Part shown: in pieces, positions 1 through 5,097 of the stretch
Layout: each line of letters opens with the position of its first letter
How positions within the stretch are numbered: the first letter of the stretch is position 1
IMG/VR virus record: IMGVR_UViG_3300028829_001583
Span: 1 to 27,084 of that record
DNA length: 27,084 nucleotides
Strand: one strand, 5' to 3'
Source: a virus
Notes under the pieces: model-generated
Told to the model about the DNA's origin: nothing
Databases searched by the model: none
The model's input: the letters and a program-made list of their open reading frames with translations, nothing else
Translations under genes and position numbers: made by a program

Positions 1-50
1 TATGGGAAGATAGAAATACTGATAACATAGGAAGCAAATTAAATTACTAA
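1..50 (+). CDS. C-terminus of an upstream rightward gene (partial)
   Basis: Reading frame 3 is open from the window edge and ends in TAA, giving the C-terminal residues WEDRNTDNIGSKLNY. The stop overlaps the ATG of the next gene as TAATG, the same coupling used throughout this genome, which is the main reason to believe it is real. The final four residues (KLNY) are the same as those of the following protein. Only 15 codons are visible, so no function can be given. It is probably the end of another virion-module protein. Confidence 0.5.
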   Translation, partial: WEDRNTDNIGSKLNY

Positions 51-397
51 TGAAAAAAACTAAACGTGTTTCTCAATACCAAGTAGGTCAAGGATATGCT
101 GGGCTTGGTAAAAAAGAATTAGAAAAAAGAAAATACCAAGCTAAAATGCTTACTAAAATAGCACAATCAAAAGCTATTGGATTTGAACATACATTAGGAC
201 AACTAGAAAAAGGTGGCTATGCTGATATTTTTGGTGATAAAAAATGGTTAGCTAAACAAGCTGCTGGTTATCGTAAGATGCAATCTACGTTTGACAATCA
301 ATATAATAAGTTACATACTGGTGGAAATGTAGCAGGTTCTAAAATGGGAAAGTTTTCAAAAAAACCAAAACCAGGAAAGAAAAAATTAAATTATTAG
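50..397 (+). CDS. Small Lys/Gly-rich basic protein, end of rightward module
   Basis: A 115 aa, strongly basic protein, rich in Lys, Gly, Gln and Tyr, with charge concentrated in an N-terminal third (MKKTKRVSQYQ...) and in a C-terminal tail (FSKKPKPGKKKLNY). There is no signal peptide, membrane segment or recognisable domain. It overlaps the stop of the gene before it (TAATG), so it is co-translated with the rightward virion genes. It stops 15 bp from the end of the convergent HNH gene, with no obvious terminator hairpin between them. The composition would suit a virion or DNA-contacting protein, but this is inference from charge only. Confidence 0.7.
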   Translation: MKKTKRVSQYQVGQGYAGLGKKELEKRKYQAKMLTKIAQSKAIGFEHTLGQLEKGGYADIFGDKKWLAKQAAGYRKMQSTFDNQYNKLHTGGNVAGSKMGKFSKKPKPGKKKLNY

Positions 398-411
398 TCT
401 CGTCTGATAGT

Positions 412-693
412 TTAATCTACGTACTTCCTTTTTAAAAAACCTTGTAACAAGGCTCTATAAGCTACTGAACTACCCTTCTGTTGTCTACCATCGTATACAT
501 CATGATGCCATTTACATAATATAGCTACATTATCCATATCAAACTTACGTTTCTTGTTACCGCCCATTCCTATACCATGTATATGTGCTAGCTCTAACCA
601 TTTATTATCGTTACAATATGCCCACTCACAGCGTCCTCCAGCCCTTTCTAGAGCAGCTTCACGCATTTGTGACAAGTTATCCATTGATATCAT
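412..693 (-). CDS. HNH endonuclease
   Basis: A 93 aa protein with the layout of a small HNH nuclease: a first metal pair (CEWAYC, residues 22-27), the catalytic region LELAHIHGIGMGG with the key His, then DNVAILCKWHHDVYDG carrying the Asn and the second Cys/His cluster. HNH proteins of this size cut DNA using one divalent metal. In phages they act in packaging, as homing nucleases, or as free nucleases. It is the last gene of the leftward arm, overlapping the SET-domain gene by 17 bp. The start at MISMDNL has no clear ribosome-binding site, so it is probably translated by coupling; Met4 is an alternative. Its position far from terL in this window leaves a packaging role unproven. Confidence 0.85.
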   Translation of the reverse strand: MISMDNLSQMREAALERAGGRCEWAYCNDNKWLELAHIHGIGMGGNKKRKFDMDNVAILCKWHHDVYDGRQQKGSSVAYRALLQGFLKRKYVD

Positions 694-991
694 ACATAGT
701 GTATTTAAGTGTAATTTCTTCGTTTGCTTTTATAGGACGTAATGGAAACAAATGATTGACATATGTACCATGTAAACGTTTAACTTCGCAATTAGGATTA
801 TCGCTATGGTTTATAAATCCACCTAAAGGTGTACGTATTACTTGTCTTTTATCATCCATAAACACGTGCGTAACACCTATACTTGTTTCTAAATCACGTA
901 TAGCTCTGATAGTAAACAGACCTAGACCTTCTATTTTGCTGGGTTGTATAGTTAAATATTTAGGTAACGGTCTGTATGTTTCGTTAGACAC
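677..991 (-). CDS. SET-domain protein (putative protein lysine methyltransferase)
   Basis: A 104 aa protein that matches the conserved parts of a SET domain: GLGLFTIRAI near residues 22-31 (SAM-binding loop in the family), GGFINHSDNPNC near residues 57-68 (the NHS core that forms the knot), and KANEEITLKY near residues 88-97 with the expected late Tyr. SET proteins transfer methyl groups from SAM to lysine side chains. The protein is short and has no post-SET cysteines, so it is a minimal version. The start is GTG, sharing one base with the upstream stop (TAGTG), with a purine-rich AGAAGAAGAG just before it. The target is unknown; host ribosomal or DNA-binding proteins, or phage proteins, are possible. 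Family assignment is fairly secure, activity is inferred. Confidence 0.8.
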   Translation of the reverse strand: MSNETYRPLPKYLTIQPSKIEGLGLFTIRAIRDLETSIGVTHVFMDDKRQVIRTPLGGFINHSDNPNCEVKRLHGTYVNHLFPLRPIKANEEITLKYTMYDING

Positions 992-1245
992 TACTCTTCT
1001 TCTAAACGTCTGTAATCTTTGACATGTGCATCAGCTTGATGTGTGTTAGCTAGTTCTTCCATGTGGAAGTTGTAATCTTTTACAAACTTTTCCATTAAAA
1101 AATTAAGTTTTAATAAATCTGGTGCTACACCAAAGGTATCACTACCACAAGCTTTACTAAACTGTGTACTCCATACTTTCATGTATCTAGGGTGTGTGAA
1201 TATATTAATTTTATCTATATCTATTTTAGTTTTTTCTTTACTCAT
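991..1245 (-). CDS. Hypothetical small protein
   Basis: An 84 aa acidic/basic mixed protein with no domain I recognise. It contains a predicted helical middle (DLLKLNFLMEKFVKDYNFHMEELANTHQ) and an acidic C-terminus (RRLEEE). It begins within an ATGA overlap with the upstream zinc-ribbon gene, preceded by a good AAGGAG site, and its stop overlaps the GTG start of the SET gene. The tight coupling on both sides supports it being a real gene. No function proposed. Confidence 0.7.
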   Translation of the reverse strand: MSKEKTKIDIDKINIFTHPRYMKVWSTQFSKACGSDTFGVAPDLLKLNFLMEKFVKDYNFHMEELANTHQADAHVKDYRRLEEE

Positions 1246-1409
1246 ATTATCTCCTTATAATAATTGTGACCACATTGTAGGCATTTTAAGTCCCAAGGCA
1301 CGTCTGTTATGTACGCTTTACCGCAATCTTCACAAACGTAATTAAAACATTTTTCAATACCGTCCAATAATTTTTTATTAACTTTATAACTGTATTCGTC
1401 ATTAATCAT
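1242..1409 (-). CDS. Small zinc-ribbon protein
   Basis: A 55 aa protein with two cysteine pairs, CEDC and CLQC, separated by about 15 residues and followed by GHNYYKEII, a simple rubredoxin-type zinc ribbon. A longer frame extends upstream to 1460, but the internal ATG (MINDEYSYK...) is the better start: it is preceded by GAAGGGAACTA and overlaps the lysozyme stop by only 8 bp, whereas the long start would run 59 bp into that gene. Zinc ribbons of this size usually bind nucleic acid or a partner protein. The exact role is unknown. Confidence 0.7.
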   Translation of the reverse strand: MINDEYSYKVNKKLLDGIEKCFNYVCEDCGKAYITDVPWDLKCLQCGHNYYKEII

Positions 1410-1815
1410 TAGTTCCCTTCCAACAATGTTTACTGCTGTTCCAGTGATGCCAGCCATCATTGTAGACTAGCCAAGCTGCGTATCTTGTAGCAACTTCTGG
1501 ATTTGTTCGTTCTCCTATTATACCAAGCTTAGATTTTAACCAAGCCCAAGTATTGTCGTTAAACTGCCAGAGTCCAACATCCTTTGTCCCGTTCAAGTTA
1601 TTCCCTATCACTGTAGGTCTACCACTACTTTCGCAATGTATAATCCTCAAAGCACGCAGGATGTCTTCCTCCTTAAAATAACTTTGTACCGTGGGCAACC
1701 ATTCTTCTACAAAGTACACCATATAATTTGTTTCTTGGCACTCACGATACTCAGTAAATTCAGCAGGTGTCGGTGTTGTTACCCACAAACACGCTGCCAA
1801 AATATATTCTATCAT
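1402..1815 (-). CDS. Lysozyme-like / soluble lytic transglycosylase fold enzyme (endolysin or virion lysin)
   Basis: A 137 aa protein with the core of the SLT/lysozyme-like fold: ILRALRIIHCESSGRPTVI with the catalytic Glu at about residue 62, GLWQFNDNTW at 81-90 (the conserved G-x-x-Q-x-x-x-x-x-W type motif), and a C-terminal Trp-rich GWHHWNSSKHCW segment that closes the domain. Such enzymes cleave the beta-1,4 glycan backbone of peptidoglycan. The first 18 residues (MIEYILAACLWVTTPTPA) look like a signal peptide or N-terminal anchor, suggesting export without a holin channel, and no holin is visible beside it. It overlaps the winged-helix gene upstream by one base. A role in host lysis is the simplest reading; wall entry during infection is the alternative. 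Confidence 0.82.
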   Translation of the reverse strand: MIEYILAACLWVTTPTPAEFTEYRECQETNYMVYFVEEWLPTVQSYFKEEDILRALRIIHCESSGRPTVIGNNLNGTKDVGLWQFNDNTWAWLKSKLGIIGERTNPEVATRYAAWLVYNDGWHHWNSSKHCWKGTND

Positions 1816-2081
1816 TAGCTAATGGTAGTTCTCGTAGGTACTTTAGTGCAGTAGTAACTGACTAAGCCCTTTGTTTTTGTTTTAAGTGTTGTAATTTCAT
1901 AACCTTCTTGTCGTAGGTTAAAGAGTATCCCGCCAAATCTATGGCAGTATAACTCTCTTACAAACTCCCAGTTAGTTATAGGGTCTGAGTTTTGAAACTC
2001 TTCTAACGCCCATGCAACTAACTGTGTTTTACTTTTTACATATGCGGGTACAAGCGTACCTCTAAATGCACTAGGTATCAT
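1815..2081 (-). CDS. Winged-helix / HTH DNA-binding protein
   Basis: An 88 aa protein whose central part (KTQLVAWALEEFQNSDPITNWEFVRELYCHRFGGILFNLRQEGYEI) resembles a small winged-helix fold of the phage type: helix, 'PITN-WEFVREL' second helix, a recognition helix ending 'NLRQEGYEI', and a beta-hairpin wing (TTLKTKTKGLVSYYCTK). In this family a short loop plus 'LR.EGY.I' is typical. It is likely to be a DNA-binding regulator or accessory replication protein. The start has AAAGAAAGGAAG upstream. Gene-family identity is by pattern only. Confidence 0.6.
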   Translation of the reverse strand: MIPSAFRGTLVPAYVKSKTQLVAWALEEFQNSDPITNWEFVRELYCHRFGGILFNLRQEGYEITTLKTKTKGLVSYYCTKVPTRTTIS

Positions 2082-2096
2082 TTTACTTCCTTTCTT

Positions 2097-2699
2097 TTAA
2101 AATGGTACTACGCCATCGTTAGCATCACTTTGTGCTACCTCTGGCTTAGCTTCACCGTCTAAGTTCCACTCTGTAGGTATGTCAGCGTTGTCAATCCACC
2201 AAGACTTACGCCACTTGCCACTATGTCCTCCGCATATTACAGGGTCATTAGTACTACAAGTAAAGTCTGGACTTTTCTCTGACCGTTTACTGTTACGGTT
2301 ATCGTACACCATTTGTTTACAGAAAGGACACTTAAGGTCATCTCTGTATTTATTTTGTTGTTCCATTTTGTTAACAACTCCTCCTAGCATGTCACCAGCT
2401 GGTTGTACACCTGGCTCTGTGCTTTCTATTTCTATTCCAACAGACTCTAATTTCTGTTCTATTGACATCTGCTCAAAAGATTCATCTGTAACAACAGTAG
2501 GCATATCAGCTAGTTTCTCAATGTAATTAAACCAAGAATTTAACTGTTCATCTGTCCATGTTGTTTTGTCTTTAGGGTACTTTTTAAGTTCAGCATATTG
2601 ATTTGCTGAACCTAGTACTTTGACTAGAGTTTCTTTTGAATCTATGTTAGCAGTCATTGCACTAACAGTCTCAGATATAAAAGTTACATCTTGACTCAT
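2097..2699 (-). CDS. Zinc-ribbon protein with SSB-like C-terminal tip (putative ssDNA-binding or recombination partner)
   Basis: A 200 aa protein in three parts: a helical N-terminal region (1-70), an acidic linker (72-100), and a zinc-binding domain with Cys124, Cys127, Cys148 and Cys156 (CPFC ... C ... C), rich in Trp and Lys (GKWRKSWWIDN). It ends SDANDGVVPF. An acidic tail finishing in a hydrophobic -PF dipeptide is the hallmark of bacterial and phage single-strand-binding proteins, which use it to recruit replication and repair partners. It lacks a recognisable OB fold. Its ATG lies in an ATGA overlap with the stop of the Rad52-like gene, which supports a joint role in ssDNA metabolism. 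Function is inference; it could equally be a general zinc-finger cofactor. Confidence 0.6.
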   Translation of the reverse strand: MSQDVTFISETVSAMTANIDSKETLVKVLGSANQYAELKKYPKDKTTWTDEQLNSWFNYIEKLADMPTVVTDESFEQMSIEQKLESVGIEIESTEPGVQPAGDMLGGVVNKMEQQNKYRDDLKCPFCKQMVYDNRNSKRSEKSPDFTCSTNDPVICGGHSGKWRKSWWIDNADIPTEWNLDGEAKPEVAQSDANDGVVPF

Positions 2700-3250
2700 G
2701 CCTCAGTACCTAAGATACTGTCCATGATAGCTGCATGTGCAGCCTTGTCTTCAGGTGATAACTTGTTTTCTTTCTTACGCATGTCTAGCTTGACAGTAGT
2801 CTCTACCATAGCGTCCTTATCTGCTTGTTCCTGTGTGTAACCATCAGGTGCTATAGATGTAGCTTCTTCTTCAGTCTGTTTACTACCAGACCATAGCTCT
2901 ACACCTAGACCGAACCGCATACATGCACGTTTAAATGCATCAGACTCTGCGTCTTTAAGGTTATTACCGTCATTAAACCTTTCATTGTTAAGTTTAAAAG
3001 TATCGACATCACCGAAGCCATCATAACTACCCATACCTTCTATGGTTATAGTACCTTTAGCACCGACTATTCTTTTGATTCCATCTACTCTGCCATATAC
3101 TGGTGTACATGACCAAGAGTATTTAACACCACTATCACGTAGTCTTTCTACATAGTTAGCGTGTGGTACGTAGTCGCCAAATTTACCAGCAGGAGCTTTT
3201 TTAACTAACTCTTGTGGAAAAGGTGACAACAAATCAACGTTATCTTTCAT
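2696..3250 (-). CDS. Rad52/22-family single-strand annealing protein
   Basis: A 184 aa protein with features of Rad52-family (Sak-type) phage recombinases: an N-terminal region with YVPHANYVERLRDSGVKYSW (about 27-46), a beta-rich core giving GAKGTITIEGMGSYDGFGD, then the strongly diagnostic LKDAESDAFKRACMRFGLGVELW at about 97-119. These proteins coat ssDNA and pair complementary strands, driving recombination-dependent replication and repair. The C-terminal third is charged and low in structure, as usual in the family. An AGAAAGGAATGTT site precedes the ATG. The next gene starts inside its stop codon. No companion 5'-3' exonuclease is recognisable next to it. Confidence 0.8.
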   Translation of the reverse strand: MKDNVDLLSPFPQELVKKAPAGKFGDYVPHANYVERLRDSGVKYSWSCTPVYGRVDGIKRIVGAKGTITIEGMGSYDGFGDVDTFKLNNERFNDGNNLKDAESDAFKRACMRFGLGVELWSGSKQTEEEATSIAPDGYTQEQADKDAMVETTVKLDMRKKENKLSPEDKAAHAAIMDSILGTEA

Positions 3251-3277
3251 AACATTCCTTTCTTATATATATATTTA

Positions 3278-3307
3278 TTTTTGTCTAACCAAAGGGAAAG
3301 ACAAAAA
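3278..3307 (-). terminator. Possible intrinsic terminator between the 56 aa gene and the Rad52-like gene
   Basis: TTTTTGTCT and AGACAAAAA form a perfect 9 bp stem around a 12 nt loop, with A and T runs on both sides, so it could work on either strand. The stem is AT-rich, so strength is uncertain. It lies in a 62 bp gap just upstream of the Rad52 ribosome-binding site and may separate transcripts. Confidence 0.4.
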
Positions 3308-3312
3308 AAATA

Positions 3313-3483
3313 TTATTCTTCTTCTAAGTCTAATAAAGAACGTAAATTATGTACTCCTCTTTCAACAGGTACTAATTTAACATCCCCAAGGTCGTTTGTT
3401 AGTATAAAGTAAGGCTTATCTCCTAAACCTGAATACTCTATACTATTTAACTTCCATTTAGACTTGACAATTAAGTCATTCAT
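3313..3483 (-). CDS. Small hypothetical protein with leaderless-type promoter
   Basis: A 56 aa protein starting MNDLIVKSKWKLNSIEYSG and ending LRSLLDLEEE. It looks like a small beta-rich domain (KPYFILTNDLGDVKLVPVERG) with an acidic C-terminal helix. There is no Shine-Dalgarno sequence; instead a perfect TATAAT lies exactly 7 nt before the ATG, so transcription would start at or next to the start codon. The gene sits between the metallophosphoesterase and Rad52-like genes. No family recognised. Confidence 0.55.
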   Translation of the reverse strand: MNDLIVKSKWKLNSIEYSGLGDKPYFILTNDLGDVKLVPVERGVHNLRSLLDLEEE

Positions 3484-3496
3484 AATATACATTATA
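3484..3496 (-). promoter_or_regulatory. Candidate -10 element for a leaderless transcript
   Basis: A consensus TATAAT (3496 to 3491 on the minus strand) is followed by 7 nt and then the ATG of the 56 aa gene. It lies at the 3' end of the metallophosphoesterase region. No good -35 box is visible at 17 bp (AACGAA), so activity may depend on the -10 alone or on a phage or host activator. Confidence 0.4.
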
Positions 3497-3498
3497 CT

Positions 3499-4575
3499 CT
3501 ATTTATTATCACTTTCGTTTAATTTTACTAAGTATTCTGCGGTTACACCATGACCAGGTTTAGCAAACAATAACCACTGACAAGGTCTACCCATTGAAGC
3601 AAGCTGCTCTAATGCATAAGTATTGTAGCTTTCAGTACTACCATTAACCCATAAACGTATATCATTTACGTACATAGTTGTAGGTGTATGAAAGTGTCCA
3701 GCTATTGCGTAATCAAAGTCAGGCATTAAGTCACGTGATGCTAATGCTTTCCACCCTAATAGTTTCTTACCGAAACCATACCAAGGAAATCCACTATGTC
3801 CACGTACATTGTCTCCATGCCATACAAAGAACCTACATCCTTTACCTAAATCTGCAACATCAAACCAATGATTGTCGCTTTTAGAGTCTGGAATAGTAAA
3901 TTCAATACGACTTTCTTTTTCGTATATCATTGACATTATTTTTCCAAGCATTCTATCTGCATTGGAATCTGGATGATAGTCTTTACGTGCTCTACCACCA
4001 AGACTACCGTGATTACCTATTACCCAATGTACTTCTACATCATCAAAGTTAGCAAGTAATGTATCAAAGAATTGTGTAAGTATTCTAGGACCATCTATTG
4101 TTACTTGATTGTATAGGCTTTCGTCTATTAAATGTGTTTGTCCTGGGAATATTAATTCACCTTCAACAATATCACCAGCTGCTAATACAACACACTTAGA
4201 TACTTTGTGTGCGTTTCTTTGTATGTTAGCTAACTCTACTATCTTATGTGCATACTCTACTACTCTTTCTTCAGCCACTTGCGTGTTGTAGTTAGGCGTA
4301 ACTTTTGCTAGTTGCACGTCTGAAAGTATAGCTACAGCTATCTCTTCACTTTTATTTTTCTTTTTTAGTGTTGGTTTTGGTATTTTAGGTTTGTCCCAAG
4401 TACGTAAATTTGTTGAGACTGCTTGATATACAGCTTCAATCATGTCAGCTTTTTTATTTTTAGCTTTATCTAATTGTCTTAATAGCTTTAAATTGTCTGC
4501 TTTAAGTTGCTGTATTTTATTTGATTCAGCTTCAAGTAATAATTCATCTATATCTTTTTTAGATTTTTTAGACAT
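3499..4575 (-). CDS. Calcineurin-like metallophosphoesterase (Mre11/SbcD-type nuclease relative)
   Basis: A 358 aa protein with the metal-binding motifs of the metallophosphoesterase superfamily in order: SDVQLAK (Asp86), AAGDIVEGE (Asp135), VIGNHGSLGG (Asn188-His189), VWHGD (His253) and AGHFHTPT (His294, His296). The usual His of the first D-x-H motif is Gln here. The N-terminal 60 residues are a predicted coiled coil. In phages such proteins act as DNA exo- or endonucleases in recombination, which fits the neighbouring Rad52-like gene; phosphatase activity on nucleotides is the alternative. The frame opens upstream at 4620, but Met16 is chosen as start because it overlaps the preceding stop by only 8 bp. 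Its first residues repeat a motif found at the start of the upstream protein. Confidence 0.82.
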   Translation of the reverse strand: MSKKSKKDIDELLLEAESNKIQQLKADNLKLLRQLDKAKNKKADMIEAVYQAVSTNLRTWDKPKIPKPTLKKKNKSEEIAVAILSDVQLAKVTPNYNTQVAEERVVEYAHKIVELANIQRNAHKVSKCVVLAAGDIVEGELIFPGQTHLIDESLYNQVTIDGPRILTQFFDTLLANFDDVEVHWVIGNHGSLGGRARKDYHPDSNADRMLGKIMSMIYEKESRIEFTIPDSKSDNHWFDVADLGKGCRFFVWHGDNVRGHSGFPWYGFGKKLLGWKALASRDLMPDFDYAIAGHFHTPTTMYVNDIRLWVNGSTESYNTYALEQLASMGRPCQWLLFAKPGHGVTAEYLVKLNESDNK

Positions 4576-4804
4576 TACTATCTGCCAAGTTAAGAAAGTG
4601 ATTCCGAACTGCTGATTCACTTATTTTGATATTAAAATTTTCTTTTAATAATCTTGACACCACGTATGGTTTTAACTGTACTCCACTTATAACTTTAGCT
4701 TCGCAACCTTCCCAAAAAGGCATTGCTTCTTCAGTTATTCTACCTGAAATACGACTTATTTTCCCTGTTTCTGCTTCTGCAAGCAGTTCATTTATATCTT
4801 TCAT
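4568..4804 (-). CDS. Small HTH-like protein
   Basis: A 78 aa protein with an N-terminal KDINELLAEAETGKI helix and a C-terminal region (YVVSRLLKENFNIKISESAVRNHFLN, about 47-72) that reads as a helix-turn-helix: a helix, a turn around 'NIKIS', and a recognition helix 'ESAVRNHF'. It overlaps the metallophosphoesterase start by 8 bp and shares its N-terminal motif with that protein. There is no Shine-Dalgarno; a TATAAT box lies 7 nt before the ATG. It may guide the nuclease to DNA or regulate this operon. HTH assignment is by pattern only. Confidence 0.6.
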   Translation of the reverse strand: MKDINELLAEAETGKISRISGRITEEAMPFWEGCEAKVISGVQLKPYVVSRLLKENFNIKISESAVRNHFLNLADSNV

Positions 4805-4840
4805 GTCGTTTATTATACATAATTAATTCTTTTATGTGTA
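4805..4840 (-). promoter_or_regulatory. Candidate promoter for the HTH/metallophosphoesterase operon (leaderless)
   Basis: On the minus strand a TACACA (-35-like, 4840-4835) and a perfect TATAAT (4817-4812) are spaced by 17 bp, and the TATAAT ends 7 nt before the ATG at 4804. Transcription would therefore begin at about the first base of the start codon. The 13-mer TGTCGTTTATTAT (plus strand, 4804-4816), which covers most of the -10 and start region, recurs at 8005-8017 upstream of the next leftward operon. Confidence 0.55.
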
Positions 4841-4850
4841 ATTTTTACCA

Positions 4851-4932
4851 AGTTTGTGCCGCCAGCCTTCCCTCGGTGTTTCGCGTCCATCGGTTGGACA
4901 CTCACACCTCCGTTGGCTTTGCTATACAAACT
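4851..4932. ncRNA. GC-rich nested hairpin element upstream of the 4804 promoter
   Basis: Four perfect stems are nested concentrically: AGTTTGT (4851-4857) with ACAAACT (4926-4932), AGCC (4864-4867) with GGCT (4915-4918), GGTGT (4875-4879) with ACACC (4904-4908), and GTCC (4885-4888) with GGAC (4896-4899). The internal loops are nearly symmetric and purine-rich on the minus strand. The segment is clearly richer in G+C than its surroundings. It lies between the VWA gene and the promoter of the next operon. It could be a structured RNA at the 3' end of the VWA transcript, a protein-binding site, or a replication signal. Strand is not determinable by symmetry, though transcription here is leftward. 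Confidence 0.5.
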
Positions 4933-4996
4933 CTAATGAGGTAAGCGTAGAAGTGTTCACTATAGGTTTATGTTGACATAATTGAAGTTACCTTGT

Positions 4997-5013
4997 TGCA
5001 GGTTCTCTCTGCA
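4997..5013. repeat. Short hairpin
   Basis: TGCAG and CTGCA form a 5 bp stem with a 7 nt loop (GTTCTCT). It resembles the size of a tRNA T-arm but lacks the TTCRA loop pattern. It is one of a series of folds that fill this 293 bp gap between the VWA gene and the next operon. Confidence 0.3.
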
Positions 5014-5043
5014 CTCTATTCTTCTACCGATTACAGCTTTACA

Positions 5044-5095
5044 AGTGGAAAGGATTCACATGCACTCTTGCGAGTTACTGTATTCCTTACCACTG
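5044..5095. repeat. Long imperfect hairpin directly after the VWA gene
   Basis: AGTGGAAAGGA pairs with TCCTTACCACT (10 of 11 bp), and the same arms enclose an inner ACTC-TTGC-GAGT hairpin, giving a fold of about 50 nt that begins 3 bp after the stop codon of the VWA protein. It has no following T run on the minus strand, so it is not a standard intrinsic terminator. It may stabilise the 3' end of the message or bind a protein. Confidence 0.45.
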
Positions 5096-5097
5096 TA

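Noticed and set aside
1410-1460. Longer start (MMAGITG...) for the zinc-ribbon protein
   Set aside because: It would overlap the lysozyme gene by 59 bp; the internal ATG has a good GAAGGGA site and an 8 bp overlap like its neighbours.
4576-4620. Longer start for the metallophosphoesterase
   Set aside because: The extension is only the out-of-frame reading of the upstream gene's end; the internal ATG gives the usual short overlap and begins the KDI-x-ELL motif cleanly.
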